NCBI RefSeq assembly: GCF_003382365.1 | Contig: NZ_QTSU01000001.1 | Coordinates: forward strand, 992,001-1,056,000 | Origin: Lysobacter silvisoli | GTDB taxonomy: Bacteria; Pseudomonadota; Gammaproteobacteria; Xanthomonadales; Xanthomonadaceae | Reading direction: 5' to 3' | DNA length: 64,000 nt | Shown here: piece after piece, positions 9,459 to 18,452 of the stretch | Layout of the letters: each line of letters starts with the position of its first letter | Position numbering within the stretch: position 1 is the first letter of the stretch | Notes under the pieces: generated by a model | The model's database searches: none | Seen by the model: the letters and a program-made list of their open reading frames with translations, nothing else | What the model was told of the DNA's origin: nothing | Translations under genes and position numbers: made by a program

Positions 9459-10019
9459 TTACTGAGCCTGGGGTTCCGCCTGGCCCAAGGGCAAGCGAAT
9501 GTCGCTGAGCTTCCAGCTCAGGCCGTAGCGGCTGAGCACGAACACCACCGGGTCGCCGTCGGCGTTGCGCACGGTGGCGGTGAAGCGCGAGGGCGATTCG
9601 AAGCCGTACTTGGCGTCCTTGAGCGGATCGGCCGGCACGTTCGGCGCATACACGTCCTGGCCGCGCCCACCGCCGCCCAGGCGGTTGTAGAAGTTGCGGC
9701 CTTCCAGCACCGCGCCTATGCCCACCGGCGTGGCCAGCGCATCGACCGCGCCGCCGGCCAGGCCGCCAGCCAGGCGCAAGGCGAGGGCGCCGAAAGGATT
9801 GGCCTGCATCTCCACGCCGGCCTCGCGCACCAGATAGTCCTGCACCTGCGCCTTCAGGCTCAGGCGCAGCGCGGGGAAGTCGACATGCTTGTTCAACGCC
9901 GTGGTGTCCTGCTCCTGCACGGCTTTGCGGATCGCGTTGACGGTGAGGTAGGGCCCTGCCGCGACGTAGCCGAGCAGCACAGCCAGCACCAGGACGAGCA
10001 GGGCGATCCACTTCTTCAT
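9459..10019 (-). CDS. DUF2939 family membrane-anchored protein
   Basis: 186 aa. Residues 4-22 form one hydrophobic helix (KKWIALLVLVLAVLLGYVAA) that is a signal anchor or uncleaved signal peptide. The rest resembles DUF2939 proteins: NAIRKAVQEQDTTALNKHVDFPALRLSLK near the N-terminus and a C-terminal beta-rich part (residues ~135-186). These proteins are common in Xanthomonadaceae and have no assigned function. It is probably exported with the soluble part in the periplasm. It stands alone between a convergent nucleotidase gene and a REP cluster. Confidence 0.8.
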   Translation of the reverse strand: MKKWIALLVLVLAVLLGYVAAGPYLTVNAIRKAVQEQDTTALNKHVDFPALRLSLKAQVQDYLVREAGVEMQANPFGALALRLAGGLAGGAVDALATPVGIGAVLEGRNFYNRLGGGGRGQDVYAPNVPADPLKDAKYGFESPSRFTATVRNADGDPVVFVLSRYGLSWKLSDIRLPLGQAEPQAQ

Positions 10020-10107
10020 GCCGGGACTTCCGCGCGGTGGGGCTTCAGCTTAACGCCGAGGCCGATGGCTTGCTTGAACCGCCTGCGCCGCCGCTTTGGC
10101 TTTGGGG

Positions 10108-10239
10108 TAGGAGCGGCGTGAGCCGCGACCGCGCCCCCCCAACCACGTCGCAAGCCCGCAATCCCCCTGTAGGAGCTGCGCAAGCTGCGACCGCACCCTT
10201 TCGCGATGTGGCGGAAATCGCGGCTCACGCCGCTCCTAC
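10108..10239. repeat. Cluster of three GTAG-type REP units
   Basis: Units lie at 10108-10131 (+), 10169-10194 (+, a variant beginning GTAGGAGCTGCGCAAGC) and 10218-10239 (inverted). The variant changes both sides of its stem (AGCTGC/GCAAGCTGC), so pairing is kept while sequence drifts, which suggests the folded form is what is selected or copied. The cluster fills the gap between the DUF2939 and DUF2461 genes. Confidence 0.75.
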
Positions 10240-10258
10240 CCCAAGGCGGGAAGCGAGG

Positions 10259-10945
10259 TCAGAACTCCAGGTCCAGCGCCGCGCACAGATAGTCAGTGAA
10301 CGGCGCCAGGCCGGTCAGGTCTGTTTCCAGGGTCTTGAGCAAACGCGTCCCGGTCATGGTCTCGTCCTCGATCGCACGCAGGGCGACGAAGTTCTTGCGC
10401 TTGAGGTCCTGGGCGAATTCGAAATCGTCGGGGAAGCCGCGCGGCATCCGGGTCAGCATCTCGTCCTCGTCCAGATCGAAGCGGCGGCGGAACTTGGGCT
10501 CGTGCGCGGCCGCCTTCCAACTGCCGGGATTGTCGAGGATGAAATGGCGGATGCGTCGCAGCGTGTCCGGCTGCGGATGCCACAGCCCCGACGCGATGAA
10601 GCAGTTGCCCGGCTGCAGGTGCAGGTAGAACGAGGGCGCCTCGACCTGGCGCGAGCGTTCGTGGAACAGCCGCGCGCCCTGCCAGCTCTTGTACGGAGTC
10701 TTGTCGTTGGCGAAGCGCGTGTCGCGCTGGATCCGGAACAAGGAGCCGCCCACGGTCTTGGGCTCGGCGCGGTAGTGCGCGCTGACGCCGGCCAGCACCG
10801 GCTGCAGGTCGGTCAGCAAGCGCTGGAACGGTGCGCGCACCTGCTCGTCGTACTCGGCCTTGTGCGCCAGGAACCAGGGGCGTTCGTTGTGCCGCGCCAG
10901 GCCGCGCAGGAATTTGAAGCTGGCGTCGGAGAAATAGCGGGCCAT
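10259..10945 (-). CDS. DUF2461 (TIGR02453) family protein
   Basis: 228 aa, full length for the family. The hallmark N-terminus FSDASFKFLRGLARHNERPWFLAHK is followed by FRIQRDTRFANDKTPYK and the central SFYLHLQPGNCFIASGLWHPQPDTLRRIR, all typical of DUF2461. No signal peptide or membrane segment is present, so it is probably cytosolic. Function is unknown; bacterial and fungal homologues are widespread. It lies 69 bp after sbcB on the same strand and may be co-transcribed with it. Confidence 0.88.
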   Translation of the reverse strand: MARYFSDASFKFLRGLARHNERPWFLAHKAEYDEQVRAPFQRLLTDLQPVLAGVSAHYRAEPKTVGGSLFRIQRDTRFANDKTPYKSWQGARLFHERSRQVEAPSFYLHLQPGNCFIASGLWHPQPDTLRRIRHFILDNPGSWKAAAHEPKFRRRFDLDEDEMLTRMPRGFPDDFEFAQDLKRKNFVALRAIEDETMTGTRLLKTLETDLTGLAPFTDYLCAALDLEF

Positions 10946-11014
10946 GGGGCTGGGAGTCAGCGAATAGGAGGCAGTGGATAGAGGCTAGCAGTTCGTTGCG
11001 GGGCGGTTCTTCAC

Positions 11015-12460
11015 CTATTGTTGCAGGTCGGCGTCGATGTCGCGGCCCCAGGCTTCCAGGCGATCGAGCAGGGCCAAGCGCGTGCCGTCGCCGGCGTGGG
11101 TGGCGCGTTGCTGCGCGAGTTCGGCGTGAAAGCGCTCGAAGTTGTATTCGGCCAGGCCGTTGTCCTGATACAGCCGGCGGCGGCGGTAGTCGTCCCAGCG
11201 TGCGCGCTCTTCGGCGCTGAGGCTGTCGGGCCAGTTGCGGGCGCGGTAGCGGAACAGCAGTTCCGGCAGGCGCGCGTCGCGGAAGCCGAATTCGGTGCTG
11301 CCCAGCGCCGGCGGCGGCGTGGTGCGCACCTGGGCGAACAGTCGCTTGTCGCCGTCGCCGATGAAGCTGTCGTAGAGCGAGGCGTCGGCATCGCTGGCGC
11401 CGCGTTCGTCCTGGGCGTCGAACACCCGGCGCACCTTGTCGGCCAAGGCCGGGCCCACCGCGCGCAGCACCGCGGCACGCCGCTCGATCGCTTCCGGGGC
11501 TATGTTCAGGCGTTGGAAGTCGGCCTCGCGCAGATGGTTCCAGGCGATCAGCGCCGGGCAGCGATTGGTTTGCACTTCCTTCAGCGCCACCCGGGTTTCG
11601 CCCTCGGGCAGGTCGGCGCTGGGCGTGTACAGGCGGTCGGCGATGGCCTCGGGGCTCAGCTGCAGCAGCGCGTCGGGTTCCTGGTCCAGGTCGAACACGA
11701 TGATCCGGCTGTCGATGCGCGGATGGCGCGCGATCGGCAGCACCGCGGCCGCGCACAGGCGCTGCGCCGGATAGCGTTGCGACACATGCAGCACCGGGGT
11801 CATGTGGGCGATGTCGAGCAGGCCCGCGGCGTAGCGCTTGTCGCGCAGGCGCAGCGCGTATTCCCACAGGCGCGGCTGCGCGGCCTTGAACTTGCGCGCC
11901 AGCCCGATCAGGGCGCGCACGTCCGACAGCGCCTCGTGGGCGTCGCCTTCGCGCACGCCGTTGGCCAGGGCCAGGTGTTCGAGCCGGAACGAGGTCGCGC
12001 CGTCCTCGCGCTGCGGCCAGACCAGGCCTTCGGGGCGCAGCGCGTGCGCCAGACGCAGCACGTCGAGCAGGTCCCAGCGCGAATTGCCGTTGCGCCACTC
12101 GCGTTCGTAAGGATCGTAGAAGTTGCGGAACAGCCCGTAGCGCACGAACTCGTCGTCGAAACGCAGCGAGTTGTAGCCCAGGCTGCAGGTCTGCGGTCGC
12201 GCCATCTCGTCATAGATCAGGGCGAAGGCCTCGGCCTCGGTCATGCCGTCGCGCAGGGCGTCCTGTGGCGCGATGCCGGTGACCAGGGTGGCGCCGGGCG
12301 ACGGCAGCAGATCGTCGGCGGGTTTGACGAAGACGCTGATCGGCTCTTCGATCTGGTTGAGCTCGGCGTCGGTGCGGATCGCCGCGAACTGGGCGATACG
12401 GGTCGTGCGCGGATCGGCGCCGTAGGTTTCCAGGTCGTAGAACAGGTAACTGGCGGCCAT
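11015..12460 (-). CDS. sbcB: Exodeoxyribonuclease I
   Basis: 481 aa, the same size as E. coli ExoI. It degrades single-stranded DNA 3' to 5' and acts in recombination and mismatch repair. All DEDDh active-site residues are present at a constant offset of six from E. coli numbering: Asp9 and Glu11 in FYDLETYG, Asp102 in RFDDEF, His175 and Asp180 in AHEALSDV. The SH3-like and helical C-terminal domains follow from about residue 200. It starts 6 bp after the kmo stop, so it is probably the distal gene of the kynurenine operon transcript, an unexpected partner. Confidence 0.96.
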   Translation of the reverse strand: MAASYLFYDLETYGADPRTTRIAQFAAIRTDAELNQIEEPISVFVKPADDLLPSPGATLVTGIAPQDALRDGMTEAEAFALIYDEMARPQTCSLGYNSLRFDDEFVRYGLFRNFYDPYEREWRNGNSRWDLLDVLRLAHALRPEGLVWPQREDGATSFRLEHLALANGVREGDAHEALSDVRALIGLARKFKAAQPRLWEYALRLRDKRYAAGLLDIAHMTPVLHVSQRYPAQRLCAAAVLPIARHPRIDSRIIVFDLDQEPDALLQLSPEAIADRLYTPSADLPEGETRVALKEVQTNRCPALIAWNHLREADFQRLNIAPEAIERRAAVLRAVGPALADKVRRVFDAQDERGASDADASLYDSFIGDGDKRLFAQVRTTPPPALGSTEFGFRDARLPELLFRYRARNWPDSLSAEERARWDDYRRRRLYQDNGLAEYNFERFHAELAQQRATHAGDGTRLALLDRLEAWGRDIDADLQQ

Positions 12461-12466
12461 GCGCGC

Positions 12467-13834
12467 TCAGTCGTCCGCGGGCAGGGGCGACAGCCGCGCG
12501 CGCACTTCGGCGTCGACCGCGTTCCAGTCCAGGCTGTCCAGGCGGTCGTGGCCGCGGGTGAGATCGACCAGCAGCCGGCGCTGGGCCTGGCCGCGCTCGA
12601 AGGCCGTGGCGTAGGGCATGCGGTGGAAGGTGACCATGGCGTAGCGCGGCATGAAACGGTCGGGGTGGCGCTCGGCCAGCTCGCGCTCCAGGGCGCGCTG
12701 CAGCAGATAGTCGTCGTCGTCGACGCGGTCGCGCATTTCCAGGTAGTTCTCCAGCGCCATGGCCTGGATCGCCCGCGCATTGGGCAGGCGCTGGGCCTGG
12801 AAGGCGGCGAAGGCGGCGGCGCGGTCGTCGCCGCGCTCCAGGTGCTGGGCCAGGGCCACGCAATCCTCGAAGGCGCAGTTCATGCCCTGACCATGAAACG
12901 GCACCATCGCATGGGCGGCGTCGCCCAGCAGCACGGCGCGCTCGTCCAGGTACCAGCGGTCCAGGTACAGGGTGGCGAGCAGGCCGGCAGGATTGCGCTC
13001 GAAGTCCTGCTCCAGGTTCGGGATCAGCGGCAGCGCGTCGGCGAAATCGCGCTCGAACAAGGCCCGCGCCTGCGCGCCGTCGCGCACGCTGGCGAAGCTG
13101 GGCTCGCCTTCGTTGGGTAGGAACAAGGTGACGGTGAAGGTGCGCTCGTCGTTGGGCAGGGCGATGCACATGTAGCGGCCGCGCGGCCAGATATGCAGGG
13201 CATTGGGCTCGATGCTGAAACCGCCGTCGGGCGTGGGCGGAATCTCGAGTTCCTTGTAGGAATGGCCCAGGAACTCGGTGCGCTCGCCCAGGTCGGCGTG
13301 CCGGCTCATGGCTGCGCGCAGCGCCGAGCCGGCGCCGTCGGCGCCGACCAGGCTGTCGAAGGCGGCCTCATGCAGGCTGCCGTCGCGGTCGTCGGCGAAA
13401 CGGGCGATGCGTGCATCGAAATCCACTTCGGCCAGGCCGCGGTGGAAGTGCAGGTTCGCACCGGCTTCCTGCGCGATCTGCAGCAGGATCAGGTTGAGCT
13501 CGCCGCGGTGCACCGACCAGATCACTTCGCTGTCGTCGCGGCCGTAGCGCTGCAGGTCGCAGCGGCCGTCGAGGAAGTGGACCATGCGCCCGCGCATCAT
13601 CACCGCCTGCGCCATCACCGCCTCGTCCGCGCCGGCCAGGCGCAGCGCGTGGCGGCCGCGCTCGGCCAAGGCCAGGTTGATCGAGCGCCCGCCCTGGTAG
13701 CCCTTCAGCCGCGGATCGCCGCGCTTCTCGTACACGTCCACGACCCAGCCGCGGCGGGCGAGCAGGGTGGCCAGCAAGGCGCCGGCCAGGCCGGCGCCGA
13801 TGAGGGTGATGCGCTTGGAGGTGGATGCGTTCAA
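12467..13834 (-). CDS. kmo: Kynurenine 3-monooxygenase
   Basis: 455 aa, the normal length for bacterial KMO. This FAD enzyme hydroxylates L-kynurenine to 3-hydroxykynurenine with NADPH and O2. The dinucleotide motif GAGLAG is at residues 13-18, an Arg-rich LKGYQGGRSINLALAERGR follows near 55, and the second FAD motif GDAAHAMVPFHGQGMNCAFED near 310. The start is a TTG at 13834 behind AGGAATAGG; the only upstream ATG (13897) lies inside the repeat element and would add a non-conserved arginine-rich extension. The GIY-YIG repeat unit ends only 57 bp upstream, separating kmo from kynU. Confidence 0.95.
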   Translation of the reverse strand: MNASTSKRITLIGAGLAGALLATLLARRGWVVDVYEKRGDPRLKGYQGGRSINLALAERGRHALRLAGADEAVMAQAVMMRGRMVHFLDGRCDLQRYGRDDSEVIWSVHRGELNLILLQIAQEAGANLHFHRGLAEVDFDARIARFADDRDGSLHEAAFDSLVGADGAGSALRAAMSRHADLGERTEFLGHSYKELEIPPTPDGGFSIEPNALHIWPRGRYMCIALPNDERTFTVTLFLPNEGEPSFASVRDGAQARALFERDFADALPLIPNLEQDFERNPAGLLATLYLDRWYLDERAVLLGDAAHAMVPFHGQGMNCAFEDCVALAQHLERGDDRAAAFAAFQAQRLPNARAIQAMALENYLEMRDRVDDDDYLLQRALERELAERHPDRFMPRYAMVTFHRMPYATAFERGQAQRRLLVDLTRGHDRLDSLDWNAVDAEVRARLSPLPADD

Positions 13835-13890
13835 GGTCCTATTCCTGCGGTGCGCTGACTGCGATCCGGTTCCGCGCCGTGCCTCCGATA

Positions 13891-14264
13891 CCGTCATTCC
13901 CGCGAAGGCGGGAATCCAGTAGCTTCAGCCGGTACCTACGAGGTCCTGCCACAAGTCCCGCCAATCCGGGTTGGCTTCCTCGATCAGCCGGATCTTCCAT
14001 TCCCGGTTCCATTTTTGAGTCGCTTCTCACGGGTAATGGCGCTGTCCATGGTTTCGTGCAACTCATACCAAACCAGCCGAGTTACCTCATGACGTTCAGT
14101 GAATCCTTCGACGGCGTGTTCCCGATGTTGCCATATGCGTTGGATCAGGTCTGAGGTAACGCCGATGTACAAGGTGCCTCGCTTCGCGCTGGCCAATAGG
14201 TAGACAGCGGGAGATTTCGGCATGTCGGCCTCGTTCTGGATTCCCGCCTTCGCGGGAATGACGG
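13891..14264. mobile_element. 374-bp candidate mobile unit: GIY-YIG gene between perfect 29-bp inverted repeats
   Basis: The left end (13891-13919) and right end (14236-14264) are exact reverse complements over 29 bp. Each end contains its own hairpin, ATTCCCGC-GAAG-GCGGGAAT. Between them lies almost only the GIY-YIG reading frame. No target-site duplication is evident in the flanks. Small GIY-YIG genes next to this CGTCATTCC palindrome are frequent in proteobacterial genomes, and here the geometry is that of a self-contained unit. It sits inside the kynU-kmo junction. Confidence 0.55.
13925..14223 (-). pseudogene. GIY-YIG single-domain nuclease, frameshifted near the C-terminus
   Basis: From ATG 14223 the frame reads a standard GIY-YIG domain: VYLLASAKRGTLYIGVTSDL, then QHREHAVEGFT and ITREKRLK. 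At the A5 run (14012-14016, minus strand) it passes into nonsense and stops at 13984 after 79 residues. Reading one base back restores the expected tail KWNREWKIRLIEEANPDW, ending at a TGA at 13925-13927, for a product of about 98 aa as in intact relatives. Either one A was lost (mutation or sequencing error) or a -1 slip on the A run is used. Function would be DNA cleavage; the link to the flanking repeats is inference. Confidence 0.8.
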
Positions 14265-14274
14265 CGTTTAAGGC

Positions 14275-15561
<1,287 letters not shown>

Positions 15562-15628
15562 GGGATGTCTGGGAGTCGGCGCAAGCGCGAGCGCGCGAGG
15601 GTCGTGGAAGGAGGATGCGGCACGCGGC

Positions 15629-16639
15629 TCAGGCGAAGCGCGACAGCGGCAGGCCCAGCCATTCCAGCGCGGTGCCGTGGTAGAGCCGCGCCTGTTCGGC
15701 TTCGCCCAGGGTGAGCGAGGCGATGCCGGCGCCGGGTACCTGTTCGCCCAGCGGGAACGGGTAGTCGGTGCCCAGCATTACTCGCGACACGCCGCAGGTG
15801 TCGATCAGGTATTGCAGCGCGCGCGGATCGGCGACCCAGGAATCGAAATACATCCGGCCCAGGTAGTCGCGCGGATTGCGCGGGTTGTCGGTGGCGACCA
15901 GGTCCGGACGCATGTTGAAGCCGTGCTCGATGCGGCCGATGGTGTAGGGGAAGCTGCCGCCGCCGTGGGCCATGCAGATCTTCAGCTTGGGCAGGCGTTC
16001 GAGCACGCCGCCGAACACCAGGCAGCAGGCCGCGCGCGACTGCTCGGCGGGCATGCCCACCAGCCAGGGCAGCCAGTACTTGGGCATGCTGGTCGCGCCC
16101 ATCATGTCCCAGGGATGGACCAGGATCGCCGCGCCCAGGTCGCTGGCGGCCTGGAAGAACTCGAACAGTTCCGGCGCGTCCAGGTTCCAGTCGTTGATGT
16201 GGCTGCCGATTTGCACGCCCTGCAGGCCGAGCTGGTCCATGCAGCGCTCCAGTTCCTGCACCGCCAGCCGCGGCGACTGCAGCGGCACGGTGCCGATGCC
16301 GGCGTAGTGGCGCGGATAGGCGCGGCAGGCCTCGGCCATGTGCTCGTTGAGCGCCTGGTGCAGTTCCAGCGCGTGGTGCGGCTTGGCCCAGTAGCTGAAC
16401 ATCACCGGCACGGTGCTGATCACCTGCACCTGCACGCCGAACCGTGCGTAGTCGTCGATGCGTTCCTGCGGGTCCCAGGTCTTGGACCATATCTCGCGGA
16501 AGAACTTGCCGTCCTTGTAGATGCGGTGGCGGCCGTCGTCGGTGTGGTGGATGACCGGGAAGCGGTCGTCGCCGTACTTGCGCGCCAGGTCGGGCCAGTC
16601 GCGGGGCAGGTAATGGGCGTGGGTGTCGATCTTCAGCAT
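15629..16639 (-). CDS. nbaD: 2-amino-3-carboxymuconate-6-semialdehyde decarboxylase (ACMSD)
   Basis: 336 aa amidohydrolase-superfamily zinc enzyme that decarboxylates ACMS to 2-aminomuconate semialdehyde and so diverts flux away from quinolinate. Zn ligands are visible: His7 and His9 in DTHAHYLP, His175 in ILVHPWDM, Asp292 in LGTDYPFP; the catalytic histidine is His225 in CMAHGGGSFP, and Arg244 (FNMRPD) matches the substrate arginine. Spacing agrees with the Pseudomonas enzyme. The downstream gene is kynU; a 106-bp repeat element separates it from the 3-HAO gene upstream. The gene name follows the Pseudomonas nba nomenclature. Confidence 0.95.
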   Translation of the reverse strand: MLKIDTHAHYLPRDWPDLARKYGDDRFPVIHHTDDGRHRIYKDGKFFREIWSKTWDPQERIDDYARFGVQVQVISTVPVMFSYWAKPHHALELHQALNEHMAEACRAYPRHYAGIGTVPLQSPRLAVQELERCMDQLGLQGVQIGSHINDWNLDAPELFEFFQAASDLGAAILVHPWDMMGATSMPKYWLPWLVGMPAEQSRAACCLVFGGVLERLPKLKICMAHGGGSFPYTIGRIEHGFNMRPDLVATDNPRNPRDYLGRMYFDSWVADPRALQYLIDTCGVSRVMLGTDYPFPLGEQVPGAGIASLTLGEAEQARLYHGTALEWLGLPLSRFA

Positions 16640-16693
16640 GGGCCGAGTTTAGCCGAGGGGCCGGGGGCGGGCACGGTGCGGCGCGGCAACGGT

Positions 16694-16799
16694 AAAGCAA
16701 AAGCAAATCCCCCCTAGCCCCCCTTTTTCAAAGGGGGCTGCCGGCGACGCTCGTGCTGGTACTCCCCCTTTGAAAAAGGAGACTGAGAGGGATTTGCTT
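16694..16799. repeat. AAATCCCC palindromic element, copy A
   Basis: About 106 bp with inverted ends AAGCAAATCCC and GGGATTTGCTT and an inner hairpin of C-rich and G-rich runs (CCCCCCTTTTTCAAAGGGGG). The middle contains GCTCGTGCTGGTACTCCCCC. Copy C at 44230 has the same order of parts. Here it lies between two genes of the same operon (3-HAO and ACMSD), where it could act as a partial terminator or RNA-stability element. Confidence 0.75.
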
Positions 16800-16805
16800 C
16801 CCGCC

Positions 16806-17336
16806 TCAGGTATCCGGCATCGCGTACTTGGCCGGCGCCGGATTGAGGTGCCCGCACTGGCCGCAGGTGCGGTGCTCGCGCGAGGCGTAGAAGCGCTCGA
16901 ACACCGGCGGGAAGTCGGTCTCGATGTTGTGCAGGTGGAAATACTCTTCGTACAGCTTGTGGTTGCAGCGCTCGCAGAACCACATCAGGCCGTCGTCCTC
17001 CTCCGGCCGGCGGCGGCGTTCGATGACCAGGCCGATGGAGTCGGGCATGCGCTGCGGCGAATGCGGCACCCGCGGCGGGAGCAGGAAGGTCTCGCCGGCC
17101 TTGATCGGGATGTCGCGCACCGCGCCATCTTCCTGGATGCGCAGCACCATCTCGCCCTCGAGCTGGTAGAACCACTCCGCGCCCTCGTCCCAGTGGTAGT
17201 CGGTGCGCTGGTTGGGGCCGCCGACCACCATGACGATGAAATCGCCGACGAAGACCACCTTGTTGCCCACCGGCGGCTTGAGCAGGTGGCGGTGTTCCTC
17301 GATCCAGGCCTGCAGGTTGATCGGTCCGGGCAGCAT
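16806..17336 (-). CDS. nbaC: 3-hydroxyanthranilate 3,4-dioxygenase
   Basis: 176 aa cupin that opens 3-hydroxyanthranilate to ACMS with Fe(II) and O2. Iron ligands His48, Glu54 and His92 ([11 protein letters not shown] and RVPHSPQR) and active-site Arg44 and Arg96 are present. The C-terminal rubredoxin-like metal site characteristic of bacterial HAO is intact: Cys121 and Cys124 (WFCERCNHK) with Cys158 and Cys161 (RTCGQCGH). The start codon is 3 bp past the stop of the deaminase gene, so translation is probably coupled. Product feeds ACMSD, two positions downstream in the pathway. Confidence 0.96.
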   Translation of the reverse strand: MLPGPINLQAWIEEHRHLLKPPVGNKVVFVGDFIVMVVGGPNQRTDYHWDEGAEWFYQLEGEMVLRIQEDGAVRDIPIKAGETFLLPPRVPHSPQRMPDSIGLVIERRRRPEEDDGLMWFCERCNHKLYEEYFHLHNIETDFPPVFERFYASREHRTCGQCGHLNPAPAKYAMPDT

Positions 17337-17339
17337 GGC

Positions 17340-17774
17340 TTACTCCCCGCCGCGCGCCAGGCGCGCGACGCATTTGAGTTCGATCGCGATCGGCGTCGGC
17401 AGCGCGGTGATGCCCAGGGTGGTGCGGCAGGGCGCGCGGTCGATGTCGGGGAAAAACTCGGCCCAGACCGCGTTGTAGGCGGTGAAGTCGCGGGCCATGT
17501 CGGTCAGGTAGACGGTCACGTCGACCAGGTCGTCCCAGGACGCGCCGCTGGCCTCGAGCACTGTGCGCACATTGGCGAACACGGCGCGGCATTGCAGGCC
17601 GATGTCGTAGGCCAGCAGGCTGCCGTCGGCGTCGTGGACGTTGCCGGGAATGCCGTTGCTGGCGGGGTCGCGCGGGCCGATGCCGGACAGGAACAGCAGC
17701 TCGCCCACGCGCCGCGCATGCGGGTACAGGCCCACCGGGCGCGGCGCGGCGTCGGCGCGGATCGCTTCGCTCAT
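17340..17774 (-). CDS. RidA-family 2-aminomuconate deaminase
   Basis: 144 aa protein of the RidA/YjgF fold with family landmarks LYPHARRVGELLFLSGIGPRDP, RTVLEASGASWDDLVDVTVYLTDM and a C-terminal Ala/Leu-rich strand IAIELKCVARL. In kyn operons this RidA paralogue removes ammonia from 2-aminomuconate. The ATG at 17774 overlaps the carbonic anhydrase stop (ATGA), and the next gene starts 3 bp later. An in-frame ATG further upstream would lie inside the carbonic anhydrase gene and is rejected. The function rests on operon context more than on specific residues. Confidence 0.88.
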   Translation of the reverse strand: MSEAIRADAAPRPVGLYPHARRVGELLFLSGIGPRDPASNGIPGNVHDADGSLLAYDIGLQCRAVFANVRTVLEASGASWDDLVDVTVYLTDMARDFTAYNAVWAEFFPDIDRAPCRTTLGITALPTPIAIELKCVARLARGGE

Positions 17775-18436
17775 CGCGGCGAGCCCCCGTGGGTGGCGTG
17801 CACGCGCTTGACCGCGGCGTCGTAGGCCGGCTGCAGGCGATCGAACGCGCCGATGTCCATGCCCAGGTCGTTGACCCGGCCGTTGCGCAGGCTGTAGACC
17901 CAGCCGTGCACGGTCAGCGGCTGGCCGCGCGACCAGGCGTCGCGGACGATGGTGGTCAGGCAGACGTTCTGCACCTGCTCGATCACGTTGAGCTCGCACA
18001 AGCGGTCGTGGCGCTCGTCCTGGTGGGCATGGGAAATGCAGGACACGTGCTTGTCGGCCACGTCGGTGACATGGCGCAGCCAGTTGTCGACCAGGCCGTA
18101 GCGGTGGCCGTGCAACGCCGCGTGCACGCCGCCGCAGCCGTAGTGGCCCACCACCAGGATGTGCTTGACCTTGAGCACGTCGACCGCGAACTGGATCACC
18201 GACAGGCAGTTGAGGTCGGTGTGCACCACCACGTTGGCGATGTTGCGGTGGACGAAGACCTCACCCGGGGCCAGGTCGATGATCTGGTTGGCCGGCACGC
18301 GCGAATCGGAACAGCCGATCCACAGGTATTCGGGCGCCTGCTGCCGCGATAGGCGGGCGAAGAATTCCGGGTCCTCGGCGTTGATCCGGTCGGACCAATC
18401 CCGGTTGCGGCTCAGCAGGTCGTCGAGTGCGTTCAT
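17771..18436 (-). CDS. can: Beta-class carbonic anhydrase
   Basis: 221 aa. Interconverts CO2 and bicarbonate. The zinc site is complete and numbered as in E. coli Can: Cys42, Asp44 and Arg46 (IGCSDSRVPA), His98 and Cys101 (VVGHYGCGGV). Length and the C-terminal VHGWVYSLRNGRVNDLGMD are typical. The stop overlaps the deaminase start by 4 bp, so it is translated as part of the kynurenine catabolic operon. ACMSD, encoded in the same run, releases CO2, which gives a plausible reason for its presence here. Confidence 0.95.
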   Translation of the reverse strand: MNALDDLLSRNRDWSDRINAEDPEFFARLSRQQAPEYLWIGCSDSRVPANQIIDLAPGEVFVHRNIANVVVHTDLNCLSVIQFAVDVLKVKHILVVGHYGCGGVHAALHGHRYGLVDNWLRHVTDVADKHVSCISHAHQDERHDRLCELNVIEQVQNVCLTTIVRDAWSRGQPLTVHGWVYSLRNGRVNDLGMDIGAFDRLQPAYDAAVKRVHATHGGSPR

Positions 18437-18452
18437 GGGGCGGATCCGTTGA

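Noticed and set aside
13834-13897. An ATG start for kmo at 13897
   Set aside because: The extra 21 residues are arginine-rich, non-conserved and partly encoded by the repeat arm; TTG 13834 has a ribosome-binding site and fits the family length.
16694-16799. The AAATCCCC repeat as a CRISPR array
   Set aside because: It has inverted rather than direct repeats, no spacers of constant length and no cas genes nearby.
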